Positions 1 to 13,541 of a stretch of DNA of 64,000 nucleotides are shown here, in pieces (position 1 is the first letter of the stretch; each line of letters opens with the position of its first letter). Source of the DNA: Lepisosteus oculatus. Taxonomy: Eukaryota; Chordata; Actinopteri; Semionotiformes; Lepisosteidae. Below the pieces are notes generated by a model, which saw only the letters and a program-made list of their open reading frames with translations, had not been told where the DNA came from and searched no databases. A program made the position numbers and the translations under genes. The stretch lies in contig NC_090716.1 in the NCBI RefSeq assembly GCF_040954835.1, positions 7,532,275 to 7,596,274 of the forward strand. The letters are read 5' to 3'.

Positions 1-419
1 ATATTTTTGACAAGACTGAATATTATGTCAAACAGTGACAATACTATAAATGTCACCCATATGTCTCATATAGCATCCAGTAACTAACAAGTAACAAGTA
101 ACCAACTGTACAAATAACAGGAATGATGAAAACGGACTGCTATTAAAACAACCAACGTGGCAAATGAAACAATATTTAAGGAAAAGCAAAAGTGCTTTCC
201 AGAATTTTCTATTTTATTTTAATATACATGATCAAAATGCAAGCAACCACAAAAAAAAAAGATCTTCATACTGCAGACTGAAGTCTACCCAGTAGAAAAA
301 TTACAAAGTTTTTCGCTTTTCTGTTTTACCACTCTTTATAGAGTTCCGTGTTATTTCTCTCGGTGTTTACTGCAGTATGCGGATCCACACTGTATCTCTT
401 TTCGAGCTGTCCTGGGGAT

Positions 420-858
420 CTAATCATTTGATAAGTGCATCTGGACTCCACAATGGACATGAACATTAGTTGCGTGAGATTTCAAAGGCTCCTCTTCAAT
501 CTTGAGTGTAACTTCCTGCATTGGTGCAGAACATGATGCTGAACTATGAACAAAAAAAATCTGCAATGGTAGAACAGCTTAAACAAAGGATATATAATAG
601 GAAAATAATCATGTTTCAAAACCAGGTTTTATACTGGAATGGCTTCAAGGATTTTAGCATCTTCAAATCTACAAACACTTAAGGAAAATAACTGTTTCAG
701 ACAACTTACCTGGAAGAGATTTCTTTTAAAAAACTCACTAACACTAAAAAACATTGTAGACTGTAGAAAGATTGGATCATTTGGTATTGATTTAAAAATA
801 AATTTCACATGCCACTGCAATGTATTGTCCAGGATGTTCTGAAAATAATATGCACTTT
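420..858 (-). CDS. Candidate pair of 3' terminal coding exons, unassigned
   Basis: I do not recognise this gene. Exon A ends at 710 with a perfect CAG/GTAAGT donor. It starts at 858 (acceptor tgctgtttcag) or 838 (acceptor attattttcag), and encodes NILDNTLQWHVKFIFKSIPN and later FFSVSEFFKRNLFQ. Exon B starts at 560 after ctaccattgcag, in matching phase 0, and encodes SAPMQEVTLKIEEEPLKSH, then VHCGVQMHLSND and TAG at 420-422. A minus-strand AATAAA lies at 213-218. It could be the end of a DCDC1 isoform, another gene, or a chance open frame in AT-rich DNA. Confidence 0.3.
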
Positions 859-3800
859 CTGAAACAGCATTAAAATCAGTAATTGAACATTGGAGGCTTT
901 AAGGCTAATACTGTGTAATCACTGAATTTTTCAACATATTTGCTGATTTAGATGTGAACACCTAATTATCAGCTACTATTCAACAAATGGCAAGGTTGAG
1001 TAGAGAGCATGTATCTGTCTATCCTTGCCATTGTGATAAAAAAGATTAATAATAATTCAGACTCACAGCATCAACAAAAAAGGCAATTAAATAACCATTC
1101 TGACTGAAAAAAAAGAGAAAGAGAGAGAACGCTCAGAGAAACAGTATTATTATGTACAGCTCTTTAATAAGCTCTGACCATGGACTCACTTCAGAGATAT
1201 AAAAATAGTACTCTTGGGTGCTTAGGTTATAAAGCTGAATGAGTCCAAAAGAGTACGTATTTAAGAAAAACGTACTTACAAAAAGGATACAGAACTTTTG
1301 ATCTTGTGTTCAATTCAATTTTAGTTATATAAAACATTAATTACACGGAATTGTTGTCTTTAGCATTGTACATTACAAACAGCTGGAACGGATAGGACCT
1401 GCAGCACTTTTCTTCTACCACAGAACCACAATAGAAGATGTATTTTTTGTAGAAAAGGAGATTTTAAAACATTATGTGTGCGAAAGACCTAAATTCTAAA
1501 ACATAATAAAACCAAAAAATATGCCTGCATTTGAATGTTTCGGTAATACTCTCTCTTGATGTGAAGTTTATTACAGAAAATATAGCTACAACAGTTTGTC
1601 ATAAATTTAAAACTGTCACTCTCTGCTTGAATGACACCAATCGCAGGAAAAATAAGCAAATGAAGATCAACTACCAGATTTTCACAGCAAATAAGAACAA
1701 AGACAAATGATATAAAGTGTTTAAATGTTTAACTCAATATTCTACAAATGCCAAGAGCACATAAACCAATAACAAGATAAAAAAGTAAAAGCAAAATGTG
1801 ACTTAATCAAAAGGACTACCCCCACCCACCCCTGCACACATTTGCACATCATGCTTAATAGATAAAAAACCAACAACATAAAAAGGGCCTTGTACAAAGC
1901 CCAAGTGCTGCAACAAATGCATGAGTAATTTTAGTTTGCCATTGCATATTTCTTATGAACTCTGCTGTATAATAGCAGCTCTGGCTTTATAACTGTGAAT
2001 GGTATCAGCATGAAAACCTGCACCCCTTCATCAGTCTCCTCATGCTTGGTGTGATTTCGGTTCACAGCCTATCTATTGACACCATGGCAGGTGTTCACTA
2101 AACATCTCTGTTCTCCCCCTGTAAGCTGGAGCACGAGTCACGGAGATCTCTAATCCCCTTGAAGCGTGATTCTGATGTATTTTTTTTGTTGAATCTATAC
2201 TACTAAACTAGAAGGCTTTGATATCCTGAGTATACAAGGTTTTGTCCTAGGAGACAGGAATGTGGAGGTTTTAGACTTCAAATGCATTTTCACCTTGCAT
2301 GGCAACCTTACAGACTGTAGTTCTGTCCTAAACTGTACCATGTCTTTCAAAAACATATAGTGCTATTTTTAAAACCAAACATTTAGTGTTTTGACAGAAT
2401 GTGAAATGAAAAATGGCTAATGAATGCCTTTGTGTTTGGATTCTTTTTAGCACCTAAATTCATTTGATCATACATTGAAAAAGCAGACCTGAAAATAAAT
2501 AGGCAATACATTGTTTTATATATTGATACTGTACATTTTTAAAACACTTAAAATTAGTTATGTAAATTTATCTCTACAAATATTTTGTGCCGTTTAGGCA
2601 TAGTTGTTGTTTTACTTCTAAGTATTGACATAAGCAACCTTCTGAGGTTAAGCACGGTACAATAGCCCCAAGAAGGACTTTAAAATAAACTTTTCAAATT
2701 TAGCTTTTAAAAGTTTCATATATAACTCTTTCAATGAAAAATGAATCAGAATTGTATTCAAATATTGCAATGTATTCACTTTTAAGAATGGAGTGTTCTA
2801 AATTATACCTCTTGATCATGGATGAAGCATGATGATAACAGAGGGTAAGTCACATTATCTCATCCAAAAGACAAGACAATGGAAAGACAGGCAAAATACT
2901 GGACCTACTGTGCAGAAACTCCATTTATTTTATCCTGTTTAATCCATTGAGTGCTTCTGCTATAAAGACCAGGTTCTTCACACTTCACTTTTTGATGTAT
3001 ACTGTGCCACTGCAGAAAAACTCTGCTCAAGACATTAAACATTTCAATCCTATTTGCTCTACTCTAAACTCTAAACAGAATACAAAAAAATTAAAAATAA
3101 TATTTTATACAGTACAAAACGTCTTTATGTAAATTTAAGCATAGCATCAACAGGCTCGGATGACTGCAGTCCAGACACTTATATGTCAAACAATGTCCAC
3201 ATGAAAAAAAACCCAACTTATTTAATTGCATAAAAATATCAAGCAGATAACAGGTAGAATGCATCTAATTATGCAGCTAGAGCATTCTCATTATGAAGTA
3301 TGATATGAAAATAAAGTAACAGAATAAATTGCAAAGTGAAAATAGCATCGATAATGAATATCACCATAATTTCACTCTCCTGCTGGGAAATATTAATGTT
3401 TCTTTTTCACACTTCATAGGTCTTCACTGTATACACAAAGAACCATCGTCATCTAAACACAAAACAGGTCAAGCATGAATGTGTAAGGTTAGTAATCTTT
3501 CTGCTTTGGGACAACCCAATGCTTTCCATACATAACATTAATGCATCCCTACAAATGTATCAACTATGCACAAAAGCTATGTTTATTGATTTCTGTTGTC
3601 ATTTTTTGCTTTCTAGCTTTCTCAAATAATTAAACTAGTAAAGAAAATTATGTCTCTACAATAAAATATGTTACCAGAATTTTAAAAGTTGTAAACATTT
3701 ATAAACCAGTATAGCAGAAAGAAAAAATACAGAATTCTATTTGAATTAACTGCTTAGAAGCAACATTTCTGAAGAATAAATTGGGTTCGGACTTCTTAAA

Positions 3801-6800
3801 CACGTGGTAACTTTTGTCATACAATTTTGATAGAATAAAATAATTTTACATTTGTGAACTTAAAATGTCATGTATAATGATTACAAAAAAATGCTCTTTC
3901 CCACTCTGAGAGTTTGAACAAAGGTTTACGCATTACTTTGCTAAACTGGATTACATTTTCAAAGGCATTATTACTTTAAATAGATTAGAACCAGCTCTTT
4001 TAAAAAAAATATTTTAGTCAGTTTTGGACAAAGCAAAATTGTACTGTACTTCTATATTTTGTATGTGAACCATTCAAATCTATGCAGTTTTTCATAAAAA
4101 GGAGGTCACTATACATACTGTACAGATCAGTAAAGAAAGCCCCCTATTTTTCTCTTTGCATGTTAATGTGTAGATATCTGAAAGAATCATTTGTTGCTTA
4201 ACCATCAGTCTTACTCACTTGCTGTTTAATGTGATTTTGTAAGTCATACTAAAACTTCATATAGAATGTCCTGAACATATATGTTTGGGGAGTAGAAATC
4301 ACAGATGAATCATACAGATTAATTTAGTTAATACGCATTTTGCATTGATGACCCACTTGCTTTGCTGCCAGTTTTAACAAGCCTGTGGGCAAATCAAACC
4401 ATCTGGTCAACTATATTTAAATGAATGAAGCAGGAAGCCTGTCTTTATGCATAAAGGCAATATTTTATATTTCTATCACCTCTACTGCAAGGAAAAACAG
4501 AAATTCAGGTGCACTATTTTATACACTAAGGTCTAGAGAGGAGAAGGAGAGAGGGGTATAGAGAAACAGTTTGAACATTTTGAACCTCGGCTTTAAAGTT
4601 CAAACAGTCAGAGCAACTCTGAAAAGACACACTGCAATAGTTTGCTTTGTCATTATTAACAGCCTAAGACATGGTGGTGCCATACCATATTAACCATTAA
4701 CTTATAAAAGTAAAAAATATTGCACAGTCCTCTGTAAATCATAAAGCATCTTGTTTTGTTAAATCAAAATGTGTAATTGAATTTGTTTTTTAATAATTTA
4801 TTTTTTTTTCCTTGCATTGAAGGGTAAGGCCATGTTATTATTTCTTTTCTAATGCTACGTACAGTACTTACATTTTATACAAGATTCACCCTTGTCTCCA
4901 CATAAATCCCTTCATCCAAATGCTACGAAACAACACTTAGGATTAGTTGTTAAAGTTTGCTTGTGGCTCAGATATCGTCTCTAAATACTACCCATTTCCA
5001 GCAAAAATTAAACTTTATGGAAGTTTGGTCAGGCTATTGGGAATGTCACATGGCAGATACTAATTGTTACGTTTCAGGTCTAGCAAGCATGCCTCCCTGC
5101 TGTTCAGAGAATGTCTCTGACTTTTGATCCTGACATCTGTGTCTTACAGGAATTTCACTCTGCTCTGACATTCTTCTGATGTTGATCCAGGAATTAATGG
5201 ATTGTAAAAAAGCTGGCAGGATATCATTTAAAAAATAGAATTCTTTACTGTACAAGTGTTAAAAAGGTAGCAAAATCTATACACTTCTTATTTCAGTGTT
5301 GCCTTAGACATTGAGGTAATCTGAATAATGGTGGCAATGTTTTTATACAAGGCATAAACTAAAATGTGGAGTTTCCTATACAAAACAACAATCAACAGTA
5401 TCAAAATATGGAAAAATCTTATTACAGGAAAACTATTACTGATAACAATTCAGGCATGAAGGTACCTTAATCCTATAAATCTTAATCCCTGACAGTATAT
5501 CGAATCTCTGTAAACACCATCTATAAAAGCATTTACAGTCATTTTTAAAATGATCAATTTTGACTTCAAAAAGCACTTTCACACTGGGAATTGGAAGTAT
5601 CTGGATCCTCACTGACTTGAATGTGCTGTATTCAAAGTGGTTAAGGCATAGAATAAAGGTATATAAATTAAATATTTTGTTACAATGTTAAAAATAAGAT
5701 TGCAGTTCATGTACTACTCTTGGTTACTCTTTGGTATATTCATAGTGTACTCTTGAGGTATTACTGTAGCTAGGAGTAGTCAGATCTAACGTAGCCTGGT
5801 ACATGCAAAAATCAAATATACCATCAGTCTTCGTATGATGCCCATGGTTAAAATATTAAAAAGAGCATACTGCTCTTAGATCCTTTGATCATTAACAATA
5901 ACAATATGCTGTTTTTGTTTTTACATACTTCAGATTTGTTGAATAACTGAAATTTTAATTTGCTATCAAGGTTGCAACATTTTAATAGGAAAGAAAATAA
6001 GGGTTTAAAAATTATCCATTTCAAACAATATAAAATTAAGCCTATCATTAATTTTCTTCCAAAGATTATGGTTCATTAAATAAATCATTGGAATCTAACA
6101 AATACCATTGCTACTCATTATATAAATATATTTGTATGTCTTATACAATCATTTTATGTAATATAAACTACAATAATTACTGAATTGTACATATGCAATC
6201 ATATTCGAATTATGTGTAATTCCATTTCTATTTACAATTAATTATTATAGCATATAAAGGCTTAAAAATTCAACATAGTGGTAGAACTATTTTGATCCTT
6301 TTCCATACCCAAAAAAATCAGGGACTGTTTTCCTGTAACGTACTGCGTATCTTTTGCAGATAATAAGGACGTATATGTGGAATAGCTGACAGCAAACATC
6401 TGTCGGTGACTTCTAAACACTAAATCCCAAATGTAATTCTCATAACAAACAGTGTCCATATTTAGCTTTTGTTAGTAAGCATTTGTCTTATCTTTTCCAG
6501 GTGTATGCCTATATTAATAAGTATGTGTGTACTACTGAATATGTAATTGCCTAACAGACCTGCTTTCGCTATAGACTTCCTGACTGCTGCTTATATTTAT
6601 TTGCAGCTTTACCCTACATAGTATATAAAGAAGAAGATACCACACAAATCAGGTGTGTGTGACTGCTGCTGCTGATACACCAAAGGGCAAGCCCAGTTTT
6701 GTGACCTCCATTTAATCCACGTCAATCACTACAACACACCTGAAATCTCCAGAACGAAATAAAAGCTAGACAAGAAGGATCTGAAGGTAACTTGGGCATA

Positions 6801-9800
6801 GAAAGAACAGAAACTATAAAAGAGTGCTGAGTGTATTCGTTTTTATATGGCTGATACACACCAGCCAGGAAACAAAAAATTTCAATGCAGAGCAGAACAG
6901 CCACTTGACCGATCCATCACTGAGTATTATGCAAATTCTGATGGGAGTCATGCAGACTTTGATTCCCTCAGGTACTGTTGTACAGGTTTGTAATAATGGA
7001 AAGTGACAGCAAGCAGAAGGCCAAGATCTAATTTCATGTCATTTTTCAAGACATTAGGACTTTAACTGGTGTCTTTTAAAGTGGATGTCAAAGAAAGGGT
7101 AACTGCCTTTCTTCATAATATCTGATAATTTAGATAAAAAAACTGTAGGCTATTTTTATTCAACAAAATATACACTATTTTAGACATTTTCAAAAAGACA
7201 AAGAAAAAGTACCTGATCTGAAAATAAATATAGTTTAATAAATTTTATTAAGATACATTTTGTGGTTATGTACTTGTCATCATCTATTAATAACTTCCCA
7301 GCAGTATCTAGAATTTCATAATTGTTTTATACACAAACAGTTCTTCAAATGAAATATTAACCACAAATAAACTGTAGTTCTGAACCTCTATGTGTCATTT
7401 TTATATGCAAAAACTAAATATTTTAATTCAATGCAAAATATTTCAATGCACATTTTGGTGTATTCTTTCACTGAATCATAAAAGATCGGTTCCTTACTTC
7501 TGCTTAATAATCTGACAGTAGAAGAACTTGATTTGAAGATGAATCTTGAAACCTACAGTATAAGCCATGATATGTTGCTCTACATGCTCTTTTTACCTGC
7601 AAAACAGGTCTTTACAGTCTTTAGAATTATCTGTGGTCAATATTATTTTACAGTTTTAAACCCCACTAATGTTAGTCAGATTTTCTGAATTTGGCTATAC
7701 TCAGGAGCACTCAGGCTCAGAGAGCAGAGTCTAACGTGGCATCCTGCCTTTTTATTATGGAAGGTATTACTGATACAACAGGGGGATATCTACAGTATGT
7801 CTATATCTCCAACTACATCTAAGCAGTACAGGTATCCCTTGTAGCAGTATTGGTAACCTTGGGATTTATTAGAAGCTCTTTTCTTCTCTTAGTAACTGGT
7901 CAGACATGGAGAAAAAAATAAACAATGATAACAATCCTTTAAGCCCTATTCTTTTGTTGTGATGCTTACATTGTATACTCAGAACACACAACACAATGTG
8001 AGTCAATTAAAGCACTGCTTATGAGAACAGCACTTTAGCTCTTTGGAATATAAATTATAATAATAATTCATCTTAGACTTTAGTTAAGTGACTTAGATGA
8101 AAACCCAGAGAGTAAGGCTGAAATTCTATAAACAATGTATTGTTCAACTAAAAACATCTTCAGTAACTAAACCTACAACCCCAGAGACCTAAAGACAACA
8201 TTTAATAATGCCTGAAAGCTTAAACAGTATAAACTAGACATACTGCCACAAAAGGTTCCCACTTGAAGCACAATGCCTGCTCGTCCTGTCATTCAAGACA
8301 ATATAATTTTGTTTTCGGCCTGCAGCTGGGGATGAAATGGCCAGTAAAATTCAAAGGCTAGCCTGTTATTTCTCACCCTAGGATGCTACTGTATGTATTT
8401 ATTTCACACAATAGAGAAGACGTGGGGACTTAAGCTGTTTTTTCTTTTCTTCCATGTGTGTTAAATCTGAGCAGCATTCAATTAAATGAGATCACTTTGC
8501 ATCTCACATTAGAGGCAATTTAAGGAAATCACAATAATACAGTACAGCATATCCTCAGAACAGGCAATAGCTTGAATTCTGAAACAATATACAGTACATC
8601 GTGCCTAGTTTATATTTCATTCAGGTATGAGAGTATGAAGATACAACATCCACATTGTTAATGGAAAATCACAACACAGATAAGGCTGATAAGCATCTTA
8701 ACACTACTATTCTATCCAATATTTCTACATACTGCATTTCAAAAATGTACTAATATAAAAAATATGATTTGATTACAGATATTTAGTTTATATCTGGATT
8801 ACTATACTGTATAAACAAAGCATGTTGAGATATTCCAACTACAGATAATGTAATTTATACTGATCACCGTGGTCATCAACATTATATCCCCATAAATAAA
8901 AATCATATGAAGATATAAACTCATCTAAAACTTTGTTGCAGTTACTGCATTTTTCTTTTTTTAAAATAGAAATTGTCCTATTGAAGCTGAACTGGGAAAA
9001 CAGTACCTTATATTAAGATTGTATTAATTTTGGATACTTTGGATACATACTAGGAGAAAACATGAACATTAATTTACTCTCTGCCATTTAAAATTTAAGA
9101 ACTTAAGAAAAGGAGTAATTCTTACATAAAATGTTATCAAGATTTTTAGATAATACAGCTGTTGAGCTCAAATGAAAGAAGGCGAGAAAGGATGTCACAT
9201 ATCCATGGAGTGTTTGATAGGTCTGTGGGGAAGCACAAGGTGAAGATCATGTATAGATGCTCAAACTTGTCTCTTTTCAATCAAATTAGATGGGAAACCG
9301 TGGAATTCTCACTTGCAGCATTGCACAGGAACACTGGTCTATTAACACAGCAGTTAAGTTGACTGCTTCAAACGTAGGCCTACATAACAACCTCAATATC
9401 CCCTTGGGATGTAAGTACTACACAGTGACAATTGCCAGTTGGAGCTATAAGATATACGTAATTGGCTGCAAATTATACATGAGGTTAGAGGACAAGACTA
9501 AAAGACATAGAACTGAAGACTCTATTAATTGCCTGGTGATGAAAAGTGTTTCAGTAGAGGCATGAATTTGTCAGGTGGAAATTAGTCAATGCTCTGAACA
9601 CTGGTCTTTAGAAGGCCCATCTAACCAACTTCATGTACGAAAACCTGCTTAAGTGCCAGTAAAGAGGAAGGACTGACAGCCATTTTTTTCCCATTCTTAA
9701 AGTTAAAACCAGTGTGTTAAAAGCTTATTACTGTACCAATGTTAGAAGACTACAATATACAGACATTAAGAAATGAAACCAGCAGTAAGGCCAATATCTG

Positions 9801-12800
9801 TGACTGACAGTCATAGTCATGCTTATTTATACAATGTGTTGCCTGATAACTCCCAAGACCTGAGACTGCAAGACAGGTCACCAGAGGAATTGGAGACAGC
9901 AATAAAAAGATATCCCCCGTACCCTGTGGATAAAATAAAAATTGAAACATGCAAATATTTTGCTAAAATATTTTTCATGAAAAGAAATGCTTCTAATTGA
10001 TTATTTTTATATCGAGATATTTAGCTATATATAGAGCTTATTGTTCAGTGACATTTAATGAAATCCTGAAGACATATAGTACTATAAACTCAGGTTTCCA
10101 TGACTTTTGATTATGGAAGGTATTACTGAAGAATACAAGTAAAAGGAAAACAAGATTGACATGAAGTGCTGATCCTCCTGAGATGTAATTTACAGGTAAT
10201 GTAATCTCATGTTCTTATTATTTTCTTTATTTTACTAACATTCCAACGAAAACATAAAACTACGTGTTGTTTTCTCATTTATAAAAAGCTCTGGTCCTTT
10301 ATATACTCAGGTATATATTATAAGATATATTATAAGACCTCCAGTTTTTGAAAGATGGAGGACAATATTTTTCTGTCTTTACCTCCATCACTTACATCCA
10401 CTGTACATTCATAAAAGGCTGGAATCCTAAGCATACAGTATGAGTGCTCTGTGAACTGCAGACGTAGCTTATTGCACTCATTTCCTCCTTCCACTTACAA
10501 ATTGCAGACCATATGGAAATAACCTATACCCTACAGGCCCAAGAACTGGGAAATTCTTGTGAATACCCTTATATTATTTTCATAATAGAATACATGGGTC
10601 ATAAGGGAAATATACACAAAATCCTACCAAATATATATATATAACTCTGTAAATATTACACATACAATATAAGCATGTTTGCAGTGAGTTCTAAAGACAA
10701 ATAGGCTCCCTGGAAGGCTCAACCACACTAGCTAAAACTCGGGCACAATTTTTTTTTTTTATGGTATGATATACTGTAAAGGTTCAGGATAGAAATATGC
10801 TGTATTTTTAACTTGGCAAGTCATTGGAAGTGCTCTCCATACAGTAGCAGTAATAATTCACTTATAGAGATCTAATGTCTACAGTAATGTTAGATTGCTA
10901 TCAAGAACATTTGTCTCTCTAGTAACTCTGGTTAGAAGATTCCTGCCCATGACTTGTCACTGATGTAACTGGCCATTGTTTTTGACTGCGCTGTTTGATC
11001 TATAAAGCAGCAATTCGTTTATCCCTGGGACAATTGAGCTTTGATGCTTAACCTGGACATCATGTGTCCCAAAGTATTTTCTCATGAGTCTTTAGGAGCA
11101 CCAGATGGGTTTAGTTCTTTTTCTAGTGATCCTGATGCTCCTTTACAATACCAAATGCAGTTGGTGGTGCCTCTCCTAAGCAGAAACCTCTCATTTCAGC
11201 TGGAAGTGAATTTATATGTCAAAGCAGTCTTATTGATTTCTTTTGAATTTAAATTGTTGAAAACCCAATTACTGTAATTTGTTTTTACTTTTTAATATAA
11301 CTTGTCATGTTTGATGGACTACTTCTGTGTCCTTTGTATGCATACCTAAACACAGCTTTTGAGAGAAAATGAGACAGCAGTATTTTCACCAAAAGCAGCT
11401 GATACTTATACGGCTTTTTGATGCTTATTATCTGTTTGTAAATTCAGAGGGTAAACATGTGTTTCCTGTCTTACATTAATGACAACAATAAAATACAACA
11501 CAACAATACAAGAACAAGAAATAACATGGTTTAAAAAAATAGCACAAGAACAAATGATTTTAACATGCATAGAATAGTTATAAATTATTTGCACAAAAGA
11601 TAAAAGTATATATGAAATCAAATCTTTGCATAAAATAAACAAGGAATAAGAAGTACAGAATAGGTTTACAGAATAATCCTTTTACTAAATTATTTAAATT
11701 AATTTTCTTTCAAATATTTATTATTCTCTTTCTTTATTTAGAATAAATGATCAATAAAATACTATTCCCTTTGTAGAATTAACTGTCTTGATGAGACAGT
11801 TCCTATTAGATTATTAGACTGCGACGAGAACTTTGCACATTCCAAACAAGTGCTAACTAGTGTCTAATAAAAAGTAATTTCAAGTGCCTCAACACTCATT
11901 ATCCCTCAAACCATACATTACTTCATCCATGCTGCAGACACCTCATTTGAAACTAAAGACTTGATCTTCAAATATGATTCCGGTTTTTACATATCAGTCA
12001 TACACAAGTCAGGCACGAGGGTCACACTTGTCTCTTCACTTTTACTACAGCTGCAGCATAATTGTAATATATATCTAAACATACATTTGCAATTTTGTTT
12101 TGTCCTTCATACACTCGCTTTAAATTGGATAAATAATGCATATACGTCAGAACATTTTATTCTACAAGCTATAAAAAGAATAAAAAGTTATGACATAAAA
12201 GCACAGTAAGCTTGTATCATATTTGAAGAGTAGATTTTATAAGGCTGACCAATTGAGAATCTTCAGAAGAACTATGCCCCTCATTTAATGTATTTCAGTT
12301 TAATAAGATGTTTTAAAGCACAGAAAAAAAAAATTCTCTAAGCTGTCACCAAAAACAAGAAACAGAAACTGTAGGCTACTTCCTTATTCCATTATTATAG
12401 ATTGCTTGTACTACAGTGCATGTTGCACAAATCTCGTAAATATTTGTAAACAGTTCTAGTTAAACGTGGTTCTCTCAAGTAGCGGCATTTTAGCCCTAAA
12501 ATATCTCACATACTATCTCTTGTCTGGTCATTTCTGTAAGATCTGGTCACCAGTCTGATTGTACTGTACACTGAAGGTCTCCCCTCCTAATCCATTTAAT
12601 TATTTTTTGGTTCTAGGGCACTATACAATTTTCACTGTACAGTACATGCCATAGCATATTACTGTGCACTGTATCCATTTGTATAGATGGCCTATGGTGT
12701 TTTTTTATATTTGAAAGAATGGTATGCTGTAAACCTGTTACTTATTTTCAATATCATAACCAAACATACAATAAATAAAGTAAAACAAAAACAAACAATT

Positions 12801-13516
12801 AAAGCAGTTTAGATTTAATATACTGAGTGCTAGACTTAAGTCAACACAAATGCACCTGCCTTTGTTTCCAATGTTCTGCTTTAGGCCTGTGAAGCTCTAG
12901 GTGGCAGTGTTGCATTGTTGACAGAAGAAAAGCAAATTCCCTCCTTGTCTTCTTTATAATCAGTTTATGTGGCCTACTGTAGATCTATAGCTCTTATTAT
13001 AAGTGTAATGAAGCAAGATTTATTGGAATTCTTTATTGATTGTGCAGATCACAAGTTTTCTGTCATGGCAAATATTCACCTTGCTCTCTGAAGCAAATTG
13101 CTGACACCCTTTTAAGAAGTGCAAACTGTGTATATGTCATGATCAGAAATTCCATTTTCATATCTATCTGGACAAGAATGCAATTTTCACTTCATTTAAC
13201 AGACGTAAGGCCTACTCCAGGTACAGAACTTAAGGCCGTCAGGAGTTTAAGATGCTTTGATAACAAGGATATTGATCTTATTATATTATATATGTATTTT
13301 CATAAGAACATGATCAAGCTTCCTAATTTAATCATGTTTTTGCATGTTATATAAACACTGAGATGTTCCATATTATTCAGTATTATTGTCAGGATGGCCA
13401 AGTAAATAAAACCTAGAAAAATAAGAGCAAGGATGTACAGTATAACCTTAGTAATCTCTGAATTAATATACAATTAAATGTTTCTGAATATTTGTTAACA
13501 ACATTGTTATTGAGAT

Positions 13517-13541
13517 AAGATCTAAATAGCATTTAGATCTT
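13517..13541. repeat. Perfect 11-bp inverted repeat, 3-base loop
   Basis: AAGATCTAAAT and ATTTAGATCTT separated by AGC. No gene context; function unknown. Confidence 0.6.

Noticed and set aside
1067..1234. Two tiny exon-like pieces (1067-1103 and 1190-1234) with good acceptors and gtgagt donors, encoding NGYLIAFFVDA and LYNLSTQEYYFYISE
   Set aside because: Very short, AT-rich residues, several alternative frames, and upstream exons cannot be traced. They might extend the 210-858 candidate but are not supportable alone.
5067..5255. Minus ORF with a ctgccag acceptor and a gtaaga donor
   Set aside because: Two frames are open, the phase does not follow DCDC1 exon 8 with any recognisable sequence, and no family match is apparent.
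9773..10000. Plus-strand ORF with EELETAIKRY, similar to the ELQTAIKSN coiled coil of human DCDC1
   Set aside because: It is on the opposite strand to DCDC1, the match is only a few residues, and no splice sites frame it.
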